Assembly: GCF_001854885.1 (NCBI RefSeq)
Contig: NZ_MDDV01000011.1
Coordinates: forward strand, 1-64,000
Direction: 5' to 3'
Source of the DNA: Ensifer sp. LCM 4579
GTDB taxonomy: Bacteria > Pseudomonadota > Alphaproteobacteria > Rhizobiales > Rhizobiaceae
Length of the DNA stretch: 64,000 nt
Shown: positions 8,311-17,641 of the stretch, one piece after another
How the letters are laid out: each line of letters starts with the position of its first letter
Position numbering within the stretch: position 1 is the first letter of the stretch
Notes under the pieces: generated by a model
Told to the model about the DNA's origin: nothing
What the model saw: the letters and a program-made list of their open reading frames with translations, nothing else
The model's database searches: none
Translations under genes and position numbers: made by a program

Positions 8311-9384
8311 TTAGTTGCCGCTGCGCCGTCGGGCGGTCAACATGCGGCCTAATGCTCCCGCTCCAGCAACCCCTCCGCGACCAGCTAGAGCCGCAGCTGC
8401 GCCCGCGCCTTTTGGACCTGCCAGCATTCCAAGTGCCGCGGCGCCCGCCCGCGCTGCCCTGTTGTCCATTCCAGCAAGGTTCCCTCTTGCATTGTGATAG
8501 GCAGTGTCCACACCACCGCCGCCCGGGCCAACAGAGAAGGCCGTGCCAAAGGCGAACGTCCTCGCAAAATCTGGCACTTGGAAAATGAAATATGAGATCA
8601 GCGCCAGATAGAGAACCATCGCCAACACGATCGCCAAAGCATTCTCTTTGGTCGCCATCTCGCCGTTGATCGTGTCCATCATGCCTATAAGGAAGCCGAA
8701 CGACAGGCCGGCCATGATATAGGTGAACAGCAGCATGAACATGCCATAGGCAATCCCCTTCACCCAGGCCTCAAAAACAAACCGAGTGATCCAGAAGAAG
8801 TAGCAGAGGATCGCTATAGGGCCGATCGCCAGCATGACCGCAGTTATCATCTTGGCAAACAACGTTACCCCCGTCAGGATCAACAGCATCGGCAAAAGGC
8901 CGAAGACGAGGACGATGAAGACAACAACTGCACCGGTCACATTGGGGAGCCAACCTGACTCATACGAGTTGAAGAGCTTCATCGCAAAGTCATAGACCTT
9001 GCGGGACATACTGGCGACTTGCGAGGCTAGATCCGACCCTGCCGTTTGTCCGCCCATCGCCGAGGATATAGCCGACCCGACTTGCTCAGGGGACTGTAGG
9101 ACAAACTGCCCGACGTTATCGAAGAAAAGCGCCCACGACATAATCAGCGCGTAGGCAAGCGCTACCTTGAACCCAGTGACAGCCATGTCCTGCAGAGACA
9201 CACTCGAAAGCCCAAGTGCGCCTGACATGAAGTACAGGATCAGAAAAAGCGCCAGGACGGCCGAGATCAGGTTTCCGTTCTCAGCGAACAGTCCCCAGGC
9301 CCTCTCAAGCGAGGCCTCATTGATCTTTTCGAAGAACCTTAGTGCATCGCCATAGAAATTGACGGCGTAGCTGACTGGATCCAT
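8311..9384 (-). CDS. virB6: VirB6 polytopic membrane protein
   Basis: A 357-residue protein with a TrbL/VirB6 arrangement: a large N-terminal region, then a cluster of about five strong hydrophobic segments between residues 35 and 275 (for example AVVVFIVLVFGLLPMLLIL and ALAIVLAMVLYLALISYFIF), and a Gly/Ala-rich cytoplasmic tail. VirB6 is part of the inner-membrane translocation pore. The start at MDPVSYAVNFYGDA (9384) is preferred to an upstream in-frame ATG that would overlap virB7. Confidence 0.9.
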   Translation of the reverse strand: MDPVSYAVNFYGDALRFFEKINEASLERAWGLFAENGNLISAVLALFLILYFMSGALGLSSVSLQDMAVTGFKVALAYALIMSWALFFDNVGQFVLQSPEQVGSAISSAMGGQTAGSDLASQVASMSRKVYDFAMKLFNSYESGWLPNVTGAVVVFIVLVFGLLPMLLILTGVTLFAKMITAVMLAIGPIAILCYFFWITRFVFEAWVKGIAYGMFMLLFTYIMAGLSFGFLIGMMDTINGEMATKENALAIVLAMVLYLALISYFIFQVPDFARTFAFGTAFSVGPGGGGVDTAYHNARGNLAGMDNRAARAGAAALGMLAGPKGAGAAAALAGRGGVAGAGALGRMLTARRRSGN

Positions 9385-9392
9385 ACCGCACC

Positions 9393-9602
9393 TTAAAACT
9401 GATTGACCGGCCTCATAGGACCACAATCATCTACGAAAGCCTCCGCGATAGCGGTTTCGGCAGCAGTTTGTTCTTGCCCGGGACCATAGGCCAAAGCCGG
9501 AACAGGGCTCTCGTCAGCCGAACACTTCGCCAACTGCTCGTATTTGCCTGCGCAACCACTAAGGGCGGCGCAGGCGACTATCGTGGCAAAGGCAATCCTC
9601 AT
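9393..9602 (-). CDS. virB7: VirB7-like lipoprotein
   Basis: A 69-residue protein with a signal peptide ending in the lipobox LSGC (Cys at residue 17), followed by a short hydrophilic tail. Its position between virB5 and virB6 and its size fit VirB7, the lipoprotein that anchors VirB9 in the outer membrane; it could also be an entry-exclusion lipoprotein, which occupies a similar place in other systems. It overlaps the virB5 end by four bases. Confidence 0.75.
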   Translation of the reverse strand: MRIAFATIVACAALSGCAGKYEQLAKCSADESPVPALAYGPGQEQTAAETAIAEAFVDDCGPMRPVNQF

Positions 9603-10387
9603 TGGTTCTGTACCTCGAAGGCTTTCAGTTGATCTCTGACCAACGATCCACTCGCTTGCTGATTGCCATTACGGAGGACACTATCCGGAAGAGGAGCAAA
9701 CGTTCGCAAGTTTTGCGACGAGGTAGCCACCGCAGCTTTGTATTGCTGGTTGAGCAACATCACCTGATTGTTCAAAGAACCGACAGCTTCGTTGGCCGTC
9801 TGGTTTCCCTGAAGTACCATTTGCGTATTCTGCTCGAGCGCGCCCTTGAGGTCTGTTGCCTTGCCGACCTCCTGAGTGGCCTGCTGAAACGAGTTCTGGC
9901 GATCCTTGGTCGCAGCGTTCATCGCATCCGTCAACGCAGTCATCGTCGTCAGCGCGTTGATCCCCTGCGAATAAGCTTGGTTGGCTCCAGATAGCTCGAC
10001 GCCGGCGCCATCCGTGACCATCTTCACCAGGTTCAAGCCATTGATCAGCTTCGCGGCAGCATTCTGGAACTGGCCGCCGATGCCACCAAAGACTGCAGAG
10101 TTCCCGGACAAAATGCTGTTGAAGTCCGGCGCCTGCCCCATGCTGAAACCGTTGCCCGTCGCCAGCGAGGCGAACTGGTTTGCGTCCTGAGTGCGGTCCC
10201 CAGTAATTGCCTGCAGAGTTTTCGTCGTATTGTCCTTGATGACAGACGTGTCCTGCTGGATTTGCTGCGACAGTGCAGCAATCTCTTTATTGATTGCGAT
10301 GTTTGCAGCGTCCGTGACGGGGACCTGCGCATATGCGGATGACGCTGCCAGAAGGCTGACTGCGCCTGCAAAGATGAGTTTCTTCAT
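9599..10387 (-). CDS. virB5: VirB5-like minor pilus protein
   Basis: A 262-residue exported protein. A signal peptide (MKKLIFAGAVSLLAASSAYA) is followed by a mostly helical, Gln- and Asn-rich chain with long amphipathic stretches, as in VirB5/TrbJ proteins that sit at the pilus tip. The start at 10387 is set by the signal peptide. It lies between a lytic transglycosylase and virB7. Confidence 0.85.
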   Translation of the reverse strand: MKKLIFAGAVSLLAASSAYAQVPVTDAANIAINKEIAALSQQIQQDTSVIKDNTTKTLQAITGDRTQDANQFASLATGNGFSMGQAPDFNSILSGNSAVFGGIGGQFQNAAAKLINGLNLVKMVTDGAGVELSGANQAYSQGINALTTMTALTDAMNAATKDRQNSFQQATQEVGKATDLKGALEQNTQMVLQGNQTANEAVGSLNNQVMLLNQQYKAAVATSSQNLRTFAPLPDSVLRNGNQQASGSLVRDQLKAFEVQNQ

Positions 10388-10410
10388 TTGCCTATCCTCT
10401 TTTCCAACGT

Positions 10411-11583
10411 TCACTGCGCCACCGGCCGGTTGTCGACCACCGTTACAAATCCCAATGCAGGGTCCTCCGTGACCGAAAAGGTGGCGGATTCCCCCTTCAA
10501 TCTTGCCAGCTCCTGCAAGTCGGTAAGCCAGCCTTGGATTTCCTCCGTTGTTGCAGTCGAAGGCACGGCATAGCAGCGAGTGCCTCCTTTCTGGATGACG
10601 GTCGATGGGCACTGCACTTCCGCCATCACCAATGAACCATTGTAGGCATTGCTATTGCCGCCACCGCTGGCGCGCAGCGAGGCCGACGAGGACATCAACC
10701 CTGCCTGCAGGCGTTGCAGGTACTGTTGGTTCACCTCCGTGGACTTCTGCACGATCTCATTCCATATCTTGCCGCGCTCGGCCTGTGCCTCGGTGTTGCG
10801 GTCGTATGCCTTCTTCAGCTGCTCGCCGCATCCGTTGCTGTATCCAACGGTTTCCGGCTCGGGCGTCGTTACGGTCGGAGTGCGATCGCCGTTCTGCGCC
10901 TTGTTTCGGTTGTAATAACCGGTGACCTTCTTCACATAGTTCTGCGTCTCAGCGATCTGAGGGATGCGGCCTTCTCGCAATGACTGCCGATGCGGCCCCG
11001 CATTATAACCGGCGGCAATGAGGTCATACCGATTGCCGAACATGCCTTGCAGCTTCTTGATGTATCTTACCCCGCCGCGAATATTATCGCGTGTGTCATA
11101 AGGGTTGACGCCCAATTCTCTCGCGGTGCCCGGCATCAACTGCATTACACCGGTAGCGCCAACGGCCGAGCGCGCCGACTGCCTGAAGCGAGACTCTTGC
11201 TCCGCGATCGCCATGGCGAAATTCGGATCGACCCCCTGTCGAATTGCCTCCTCTTCCACCATTCGGGCAACTTCTTCCTGGCTGTGAGTACGCTTCGATG
11301 GTGGCGCCTCCGTGGTGTCGCCCCCCATCCCTTCTGCGCTGCAGTCGAGCGGCGAGCCGGAACCCTGCCCCGGAGCAAAGCTATCGGTCGTCCCGCCGGA
11401 AGCGCCCTTAACTTTGCGGGTGTCGCCCAGATAAGTGTTGTACCAGGCCGCCGTCTGCTGCTGGATATTCACCCGAGCATTGTCGATAACGGGAACCTGC
11501 GCGAGCGCGATCGAGGACGATAATGCAGTGCAGATCGCCAAGGCAGCGGCAACCGCCCGGTCAGGAAGCTTTGCGATTTTCAT
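10411..11583 (-). CDS. Second VirB1-type lytic transglycosylase
   Basis: A 390-residue exported protein with a signal peptide (ending SIALAQ) and a Slt-type transglycosylase domain at about residues 110-235. The catalytic Glu lies in AEQESRFRQSA, and the motifs GVMQLMPGTA and AAGYNAG follow. Such enzymes open peptidoglycan for the secretion channel. It is inserted between virB4 and virB5, where standard virB operons have no such gene, and it is distinct from the transglycosylase that begins the operon. The C-terminal 140 residues contain a helical segment and Cys residues of unknown role. The start at 11583 overlaps the virB4 end by 23 bases. Confidence 0.85.
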   Translation of the reverse strand: MKIAKLPDRAVAAALAICTALSSSIALAQVPVIDNARVNIQQQTAAWYNTYLGDTRKVKGASGGTTDSFAPGQGSGSPLDCSAEGMGGDTTEAPPSKRTHSQEEVARMVEEEAIRQGVDPNFAMAIAEQESRFRQSARSAVGATGVMQLMPGTARELGVNPYDTRDNIRGGVRYIKKLQGMFGNRYDLIAAGYNAGPHRQSLREGRIPQIAETQNYVKKVTGYYNRNKAQNGDRTPTVTTPEPETVGYSNGCGEQLKKAYDRNTEAQAERGKIWNEIVQKSTEVNQQYLQRLQAGLMSSSASLRASGGGNSNAYNGSLVMAEVQCPSTVIQKGGTRCYAVPSTATTEEIQGWLTDLQELARLKGESATFSVTEDPALGFVTVVDNRPVAQ

Positions 11584-14077
11584 CCCCATCCCCGTTCCAA
11601 TCGCAGAATTTAGACAGCCAGTGCTTCGGATCGTCTCCATACATGTCGCGTAGCATTTCGACCTCGCGGACCGTTTCCTCACGGCCGGAAAGGACCTTAA
11701 TAAATTCAGGCATATGGGACATATCCACGCGGGCAATGACGCTGTCCTTCGCATGCTTGATCAGCATAAAGTGCGACTTGGGATCGCCATTCTTGACCCA
11801 TTCGAATTCGGCCCGCGACAGACCGAAATGTTCCATGTAGGAGCTTTCGTCCGCCTTGGGGTTCGCGAAGAAGATGTTGGTCGAGGTTTGCTCGATGATT
11901 GTTCGACTGACGTTGGACTGAACCACGTCATCTGCTGACTGCGTACCGAAGATCACCAGACCGTTTCGCTTACGAATGGTCTTGAAATAGTCCTTCATGG
12001 TGCGCTTGAACTCGTCGTCGTCCAGCAGCTTCCAGGCCTCGTCCATCAGATTGATGATGGGCGACTTGCCGTCGTAAATCGCGTCGAGGCGATGAAACAT
12101 GTAAAGCAGTGCTGCCGTGCGAACCGTAGGCTCGTCCAGAATCGACGTCATATCGAAACCGATCATCGGCTTCGTGATGTCCAACGTGTCTTCCGCGTTG
12201 TCGAACAGCCAAGCATAAGGCCCCTGCCCCACCCACTTGTCCAGACGGGCGATCAGGCTGCCTTCAGTCCGTTCGCTACCAGCGAGAAGCGCCCGAAGCG
12301 ATGAAAGCCGACGAAACGACCGTTCTTTCGTCTGCAGGACCGCCTTGATCGCATTGCGAATGATTGCCTCTTCTTGAGGCGTGAGGTTCTCGCCCTCCTT
12401 CGGTGGCTTCAACATGAAGCTCAACAGCCGATACAAGAAGACGCGATTTTCCTCTGTGTCGTCGAGTACCAGCGGATTCCATCCGGAAGGCTCCCCTGGC
12501 TCAAGCGACATGTAGGTTCCGCCTGCGGCGCGAACCATGATGTCCAAGCCCCGGTCCTTGTCGAACACGACGGTTTTGAGCCGCGGGCTGACGCGATAGG
12601 CCTGCAGGATCATGAAGGCCATGATCACGGTCTTACCAGAGCCGGTCGGCCCGAATACGGTCGTGTGGCCGACGTCACCCTGGTGGAAATTGAAAAAAAA
12701 TGGGGTGCCGGAAGTGGTCTCGAATATTGTGACCGCCGGCCCCCAATGATTGCCGTCTGGCTTGCCATAGGGATAGGCGTGAAAGCTGCTCAAGCCGGCA
12801 CAATTGAGTGTCGAGATCAATGCGCGACGAGCAATGTACGCCTGATTGCCCGGTAGCTGAGCCCAATAGGCCGGCTCCGCATTAAGATCTTCGCGAACAT
12901 ACGACGCGCCAAGAGCGCCCAACTCGTTGCCGACCAGAGCCACGGCGTCGTCGAGCTGCGCCGTGGTCCTGCCGATCGGCATGACGGTCAGATGATGTTC
13001 CGCAAATGCCACGCGCTTCCGCGCGAGCTCATCACGGGCGATGTCCAGATTTGCCTGGACACTCGATCCGCCCTCGTCGGCTTTCGAGAGTTGGCGGTCC
13101 AATCTTTCGATCCGGCTACGGGCCGCCATGTCGTCGATAAAGGACATCGACTGAGTGACAACCATCTCGAAGGGCAGCTTCAAAATGTAATCGAGCATGC
13201 CCGCGCCTGTTTCCGGCGGATACTCCTTGAGGGAAACCATCGCGGCATAGCGATCGTCTTCTGCCGTATCGCCCTGGAGGTGAATGATGCGGTTCCCGAT
13301 CGACGTGCGCCGCGCCGGAAGCATTTCGTCAATCGGTATGTTCCCAAGGCGGATCGGCCTTACGCGCCCACCGTTGAGAAGGGTGAAGAAAAACTCGCAC
13401 TGCTCGGAAAACCACACTTTCCGAGCGCCTTCTTCAAGAAGCATGTCCTCAGAAATGTCACGGTAAATCCGCTTGCCATTGCCGAGGTCCACCTCAACAC
13501 GCTGCACGTCACGCAGCACTTTTGGCCCGTAAGCGTCCAAAGACTTCTCGAGAGCGCGCGTGGCTTCAACGAGCTTGTCCCGCATGACGCGGAACTGCTC
13601 CTTGCGTACGACATTGCCGCCAATCCCCATCACACGGGAAAGTGCCGAGCCCTTTTTGAAGAAGGGACGAATGACGAGAGACACGTAAGTGTCATTAACG
13701 AACATCTCGTTCTTCGAAATGCTCGCCTGATATACATCATCCATGCGTTGCATGAATGGATCCAGAAAATGCGACGGCAAGGACGGAGCGACCTTGTGCC
13801 GAACAACATGGGTGTAGAGTGAAAAGTTGCCGATCGAAGAGATCGCGCGGAACGCGGAATTGCGTTGCCGCTGCAGCATATTGATCGTCTCGATGTCGGC
13901 GGTCTCGAAGGAGAAGCCATTCAGCCGGAGCGTTGTGACCAGGCAATCATTCTTCAAGCGAATGATTCCGTTCTCAATCGGCACGTAGAAGGGAACGTGG
14001 GTGGATATGGTTTTGTCGGCAAAGATGTCCCATCCCTTCGCCAAGGATCCCTTCAAAGAACGCGCCATCGTGTTCAT
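11561..14077 (-). CDS. virB4: VirB4 secretion ATPase
   Basis: The large, most conserved ATPase of type IV secretion, here 838 residues. The N-terminal CagE/TrbE/VirB4 domain is followed by a RecA-like domain with Walker A FGPTGSGKTV and Walker B INLMDEAWKLL, and the segment GTQSADDV. All key residues appear intact. The start at 14077 directly follows the virB3 stop (TAA, three bases, ATG). Confidence 0.95.
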   Translation of the reverse strand: MNTMARSLKGSLAKGWDIFADKTISTHVPFYVPIENGIIRLKNDCLVTTLRLNGFSFETADIETINMLQRQRNSAFRAISSIGNFSLYTHVVRHKVAPSLPSHFLDPFMQRMDDVYQASISKNEMFVNDTYVSLVIRPFFKKGSALSRVMGIGGNVVRKEQFRVMRDKLVEATRALEKSLDAYGPKVLRDVQRVEVDLGNGKRIYRDISEDMLLEEGARKVWFSEQCEFFFTLLNGGRVRPIRLGNIPIDEMLPARRTSIGNRIIHLQGDTAEDDRYAAMVSLKEYPPETGAGMLDYILKLPFEMVVTQSMSFIDDMAARSRIERLDRQLSKADEGGSSVQANLDIARDELARKRVAFAEHHLTVMPIGRTTAQLDDAVALVGNELGALGASYVREDLNAEPAYWAQLPGNQAYIARRALISTLNCAGLSSFHAYPYGKPDGNHWGPAVTIFETTSGTPFFFNFHQGDVGHTTVFGPTGSGKTVIMAFMILQAYRVSPRLKTVVFDKDRGLDIMVRAAGGTYMSLEPGEPSGWNPLVLDDTEENRVFLYRLLSFMLKPPKEGENLTPQEEAIIRNAIKAVLQTKERSFRRLSSLRALLAGSERTEGSLIARLDKWVGQGPYAWLFDNAEDTLDITKPMIGFDMTSILDEPTVRTAALLYMFHRLDAIYDGKSPIINLMDEAWKLLDDDEFKRTMKDYFKTIRKRNGLVIFGTQSADDVVQSNVSRTIIEQTSTNIFFANPKADESSYMEHFGLSRAEFEWVKNGDPKSHFMLIKHAKDSVIARVDMSHMPEFIKVLSGREETVREVEMLRDMYGDDPKHWLSKFCDWNGDGDENRKAS

Positions 14078-14080
14078 GGA

Positions 14081-14404
14081 TTAAGCCCCGTAAGTCCGAA
14101 TGCCGCCCCCAAGCTTGCGGCCCAAGGGATTTACCCCACACATGCTGAGACGCTGGACGATGTCGAAAAACCAAAGGTCGAGCTTGACTGTCAGCACATA
14201 GAGAATGCTGTGCAGGACGACGAAGGAAACCGGGAACCAAAGAATGGATCCCAGGATCATAAACACCATCAGCGACACGAAGCATTCCGCCAGAAAATAG
14301 GTGTACGGAACGCCCATGACCGTTGGGGGCCGAGTCAGAGCCAAGATGACGGGGTACGACTCGATATAGTCGTTCCCGTCGCTGTGGTTGCTTGCAGCCG
14401 CCAT
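14081..14404 (-). CDS. virB3: VirB3 membrane protein
   Basis: A 107-residue protein with the VirB3 signature near the N-terminus (ILALTRPPTVMGVPYTYF) and two hydrophobic segments, which fits the family. VirB3 works with VirB4 at the inner membrane in pilus biogenesis. It starts four bases after the virB2 stop. Confidence 0.9.
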   Translation of the reverse strand: MAAASNHSDGNDYIESYPVILALTRPPTVMGVPYTYFLAECFVSLMVFMILGSILWFPVSFVVLHSILYVLTVKLDLWFFDIVQRLSMCGVNPLGRKLGGGIRTYGA

Positions 14405-14408
14405 GGCC

Positions 14409-14780
14409 TTAAGTGCCGCTACCAGCCAAGAAATCGACAAGCTCTGCGGCCGCGAACATGCCGGCAAGGCAGCCCGCTACACGCAAAAGCGCGCCCCAAT
14501 TCCAGTAACCGAAGGCTGCCGCAAGGAACATGCCGATAAACGCGATCGCGCCGACCGACCGACCGAACGGCCCAACGAAGAACTGAACAAGCCGATCGGC
14601 TGCCTGTTGCAGCGCGTCGAGGTTCTGAGCAGCTGCCGGCTCGAACTGGCTGACCAGCAGGATCATGGTAGATAAGGCGAGCATCGCGCCGTTTGCGATC
14701 ACCTTGCGCCCCTTGGCCGAGCACCAAGCGGCTCGGCCATAGACGGCAACTGCCTGCATCGTCCCCGCAATCACATTCAT
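14409..14780 (-). CDS. virB2: VirB2 major pilin
   Basis: A 123-residue pilin precursor. A long signal peptide ends near AAAQ (about residue 52), after which two hydrophobic helices (GAIAFIGMFLAAAFGYW and VAGCLAGMFAAAELV) make up the mature pilin of about 70 residues. The four-base overlap with the upstream transglycosylase supports translational coupling. Confidence 0.9.
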   Translation of the reverse strand: MNVIAGTMQAVAVYGRAAWCSAKGRKVIANGAMLALSTMILLVSQFEPAAAQNLDALQQAADRLVQFFVGPFGRSVGAIAFIGMFLAAAFGYWNWGALLRVAGCLAGMFAAAELVDFLAGSGT

Positions 14781-15955
14781 TGAAGCACCTCTTCCTTTTT
14801 GATCTTCACAGGCCCACTTTCGTGAACCTGCCCACTCTCCTGTTCCACACGGCCAGAAGCATCGACCGTGTTTCCAACCGAAAAAACGAGCATTGGCGAC
14901 TTTGCGCGCTCAGCCCGTCCAGATCTCACACCCGACCTTCTGGCGACGGGCGCGACACCAGCACTACGACCAATCTGAAACACTTCGTCGGTCGTGCTCG
15001 TATTCGTGTACAACCCGACGACACGGGTCACGTAATCCGCCGTCTCCTCGATCAGAGGCAGCGAGCGACGAACGTCGACCATCGGTTCACCCGCGTTGTA
15101 CGCAGACGCGACAAGCACCGGGTTCCGATATTTATCCACGAGGACGCGAAGAAACCGCGCTCCAGCCCTGACATTTTGCTCGGGATTGGTGAGATCTACG
15201 GCGCCAAACGCCTCCCCTACCTGGGGCATGACCTGCATCAGCCCGATCGCGCCGGCAGAGCTGACGATCTCCGGATCGAAGCTTGCGTTTTCAACACGCA
15301 TGATTGAGAGCATAAGATTGGGGTCGACGCCCTCTTCAGCGGAAACGCGCATTACGAGATCAACGAATTCCGTGGGGACACCCACCAGTAAATCAGCCCT
15401 TGGCCCTTTCCATCCGGTCGGCGCGATAGTGGCTGCTTCCGGATCACCGCCCAACCCGGCCGCTTCCTCGTCTTGCATCACCCCGTAGGAAAAGACCTCA
15501 ATCGACGAACGAATAGCCTGTTCGCGACGATCGATTTCAGGGGCTTGATCCGGAGCAAAGGCAACAACAGTGCCCCCCGCCCCGACGTTCAAAGCTTCAC
15601 TGCCAGGAGTACGCACGACGCCTTCAGGCGAACGGCCTAAAGGTCCGCCGAACCGTTCGTTGAAGCTGCGGAGGTCAAGCGACGGTATGGCGGCGGCTTT
15701 TGTGGACGCAACCTTTACGCGCGACATTTGCACAGGCTCCGAGCGGGCAATCGTTACCTTCGTCGCCCCGTAAGATTTCACTGGTATGGGCTTCAGAGAT
15801 GCTGATCCTGGCGGGGAACCATGCGACGCGTCTCCCACGCTGGAAGCAGCAGCAAAGCTGGTCAGGACGAAAACCGATGTCACGGCAGCCAGCTTGGCCC
15901 GCCGAGAGCGCGCTCCTTTTGACAAAGTTAATTGCACTGGCAAGCTGCAATTCAT
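14777..15955 (-). CDS. virB1: VirB1-type lytic transglycosylase
   Basis: First gene of the virB operon. The 392-residue product has an N-terminal membrane segment or signal sequence and a Slt transglycosylase domain at about residues 195-320. The catalytic Glu is in IMRVENASFD, with GAIGLMQVMPQVG and ASAYNAGEP following. The N-terminal 190 residues are of low complexity and not assigned. It is the family that locally degrades peptidoglycan during channel assembly. Confidence 0.88.
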   Translation of the reverse strand: MNCSLPVQLTLSKGARSRRAKLAAVTSVFVLTSFAAASSVGDASHGSPPGSASLKPIPVKSYGATKVTIARSEPVQMSRVKVASTKAAAIPSLDLRSFNERFGGPLGRSPEGVVRTPGSEALNVGAGGTVVAFAPDQAPEIDRREQAIRSSIEVFSYGVMQDEEAAGLGGDPEAATIAPTGWKGPRADLLVGVPTEFVDLVMRVSAEEGVDPNLMLSIMRVENASFDPEIVSSAGAIGLMQVMPQVGEAFGAVDLTNPEQNVRAGARFLRVLVDKYRNPVLVASAYNAGEPMVDVRRSLPLIEETADYVTRVVGLYTNTSTTDEVFQIGRSAGVAPVARRSGVRSGRAERAKSPMLVFSVGNTVDASGRVEQESGQVHESGPVKIKKEEVLQ

Positions 15956-16097
15956 GAGGCTCTACTACCAAAAGTTCTTACAGCGTAGTAGAATATTTTG
16001 AATCGTATTCCAAGCCAAAAATCAACCGGAAATCTTCGCTCGCCTCAGTCTTGTTGCAATTATGCGGCGTGTCCGTCATTGGCTTTTCACAAAAGAA

Positions 16098-16589
16098 TCA
16101 ACCGCGTACACGCGACCAAACATCAGGCTTCCAGCGATAACGAAGCTGCTCCGGGTCCCCAAGCACCCGCGCAAGACGCACCGCGGTCCCGCCCTTTATG
16201 AACACTGACCCCGCATCGGCTCCGGACCTCGCTCCGTAGATGTCGCACAGGTATATCGGCAGCTCCTTTTGCACGCGCTGCATCGGCATGCACGACGATA
16301 CCTGATACTGATAGTCCTGATTTCCAATACCGATAGGGCTTGATTTTTGCTGAACTGGACCCAATCGCTGGCGGCCGAAGTTCCCCAAATAATCCAATTG
16401 GCATTCCACGATGTCGCTGCCGTAGGCCTTGCAGGCGTTCAGGCTCAAATATGTGTAAGGTGCAACCGGCAGTGGCCGAGGCGGCTGCACTGTGGCAACA
16501 CATCCCGACAATAGAAGTGCCGCACCGATACCCACAAAAACCGTCATCCGATCAAACAAAGGAACAGCTCTCCTATACGTCTTGCTCAT
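16098..16589 (-). CDS. Putative lipoprotein upstream of virB1
   Basis: A 163-residue protein with a basic N-terminus and a signal peptide ending in the lipobox LLSGC (Cys about residue 29). The mature part has several Cys residues and no recognised domain. The start at 16589 has GGAG ten bases upstream and overlaps the end of the preceding gene; ATG at 16547 would also give a lipoprotein signal. A 142-base gap separates it from virB1. It may be a secretion-associated outer-membrane or exclusion protein, which is only inferred from position. Confidence 0.6.
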   Translation of the reverse strand: MSKTYRRAVPLFDRMTVFVGIGAALLLSGCVATVQPPRPLPVAPYTYLSLNACKAYGSDIVECQLDYLGNFGRQRLGPVQQKSSPIGIGNQDYQYQVSSCMPMQRVQKELPIYLCDIYGARSGADAGSVFIKGGTAVRLARVLGDPEQLRYRWKPDVWSRVRG

Positions 16590-17352
16590 AGCCCGAACGC
16601 TCCAGCGCCTCGAGAAAGAGATCGCGAGCAAGGTCGCAATACGGCGACCCATCCTGCGCCAGGTGCAACTGTGTCAACACAAGCCCCACGGCGGCGATGT
16701 CATCGACGATGTGCTCCAGGGCTTCATAGAAGGCGAGCCGCAACAACTCGTCGCCTTCATGTCCCTTGACGACGATCGCGTATTCATTGCGGGCAACACT
16801 GTGCCAAATCTCGACTACGCCCGTTCGATTCCGCCCGTCCTCGGCATCACACAAGAGCAGCAACGAGAACCCCCCGTCCCGCAGACCGGCGTCCGCGATC
16901 AGCGTGCCGCCGTGGAATTCGGTCAGGACGACCTTGGATAAAAAGAGCGTCAGGCCTTCGTTGGCAACGAGCTTCTTCTGCCCAAGGCGGACGAAGCCAT
17001 TCATTGCAGCCACTCGAATCAATGGCGCAGGAAGGCCGTCACCGCAGTGCTCGCATACGGATTTCAGCCCTCCATCCTGCACCGCGAACATGCTGTGATA
17101 TCGATTGGCTATGAATCTCTCGACGTTCTCGGTGCGGCCAGCAACGCGTTCGACGAATGCGAATGAATCTAGGCTCACCCATGGGGCTTTGAGGAGATCG
17201 CCGTCCAAATCGAACGCAGTGGTATTCGTCAGACTGGACGGCCCCACGACAATTCCGCCGGATCGGGTCTGCGCCCCGCATCCGGGGCAATCGACCGAGA
17301 TCGGCACCACATACCATTCCTTGGTTAGCAGCGATCGCTCCCGCGTCGTCAC
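16573..17352 (-). CDS. Hypothetical protein with two CxxC pairs
   Basis: A 259-residue protein with CPGCG at about residue 22 and CEHCG at about residue 98, which could bind one zinc ion. No known family was recognised. It overlaps the lipoprotein gene by 17 bases and is probably co-transcribed toward the virB operon. Confidence 0.55.
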   Translation of the reverse strand: MTTRERSLLTKEWYVVPISVDCPGCGAQTRSGGIVVGPSSLTNTTAFDLDGDLLKAPWVSLDSFAFVERVAGRTENVERFIANRYHSMFAVQDGGLKSVCEHCGDGLPAPLIRVAAMNGFVRLGQKKLVANEGLTLFLSKVVLTEFHGGTLIADAGLRDGGFSLLLLCDAEDGRNRTGVVEIWHSVARNEYAIVVKGHEGDELLRLAFYEALEHIVDDIAAVGLVLTQLHLAQDGSPYCDLARDLFLEALERSGYEQDV

Positions 17353-17377
17353 AGAGGCGCCCCCGCCGGATACCGCA

Positions 17378-17641
17378 TCATTCGGCTTTGCCCCTCTCGA
17401 TGTGTTCAGGAAATATACTTAGCGCCCCTCTGGTCATCCCGGAGGACGAGAGGGTCCGCCAGGCCAGCAACCGCTCGCTCATGAGTATCAGCGCGGCCAA
17501 AGGATCCCCTTCGCCCGCTTTCAACCAGGCATTCGCCAGCCCAAGCACGTCCGGCGGAACGCCTTCGGCGCTGATTTCCCAGCCACCCACGTCACCGAAC
17601 GATTCTTCATTTCCCGATGAGATGCCGTCGTCCTGCCCCAT
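17378..17641 (-). CDS. Small hypothetical protein
   Basis: An 87-residue protein from an ATG at 17641 (the frame extends to a TTG at 17704). The C-terminal half, with LGLANAWLKAGEGDPLAAL, looks helical. It lies 25 bases upstream of the CxxC protein in the same direction. No family recognised. Confidence 0.4.
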   Translation of the reverse strand: MGQDDGISSGNEESFGDVGGWEISAEGVPPDVLGLANAWLKAGEGDPLAALILMSERLLAWRTLSSSGMTRGALSIFPEHIERGKAE

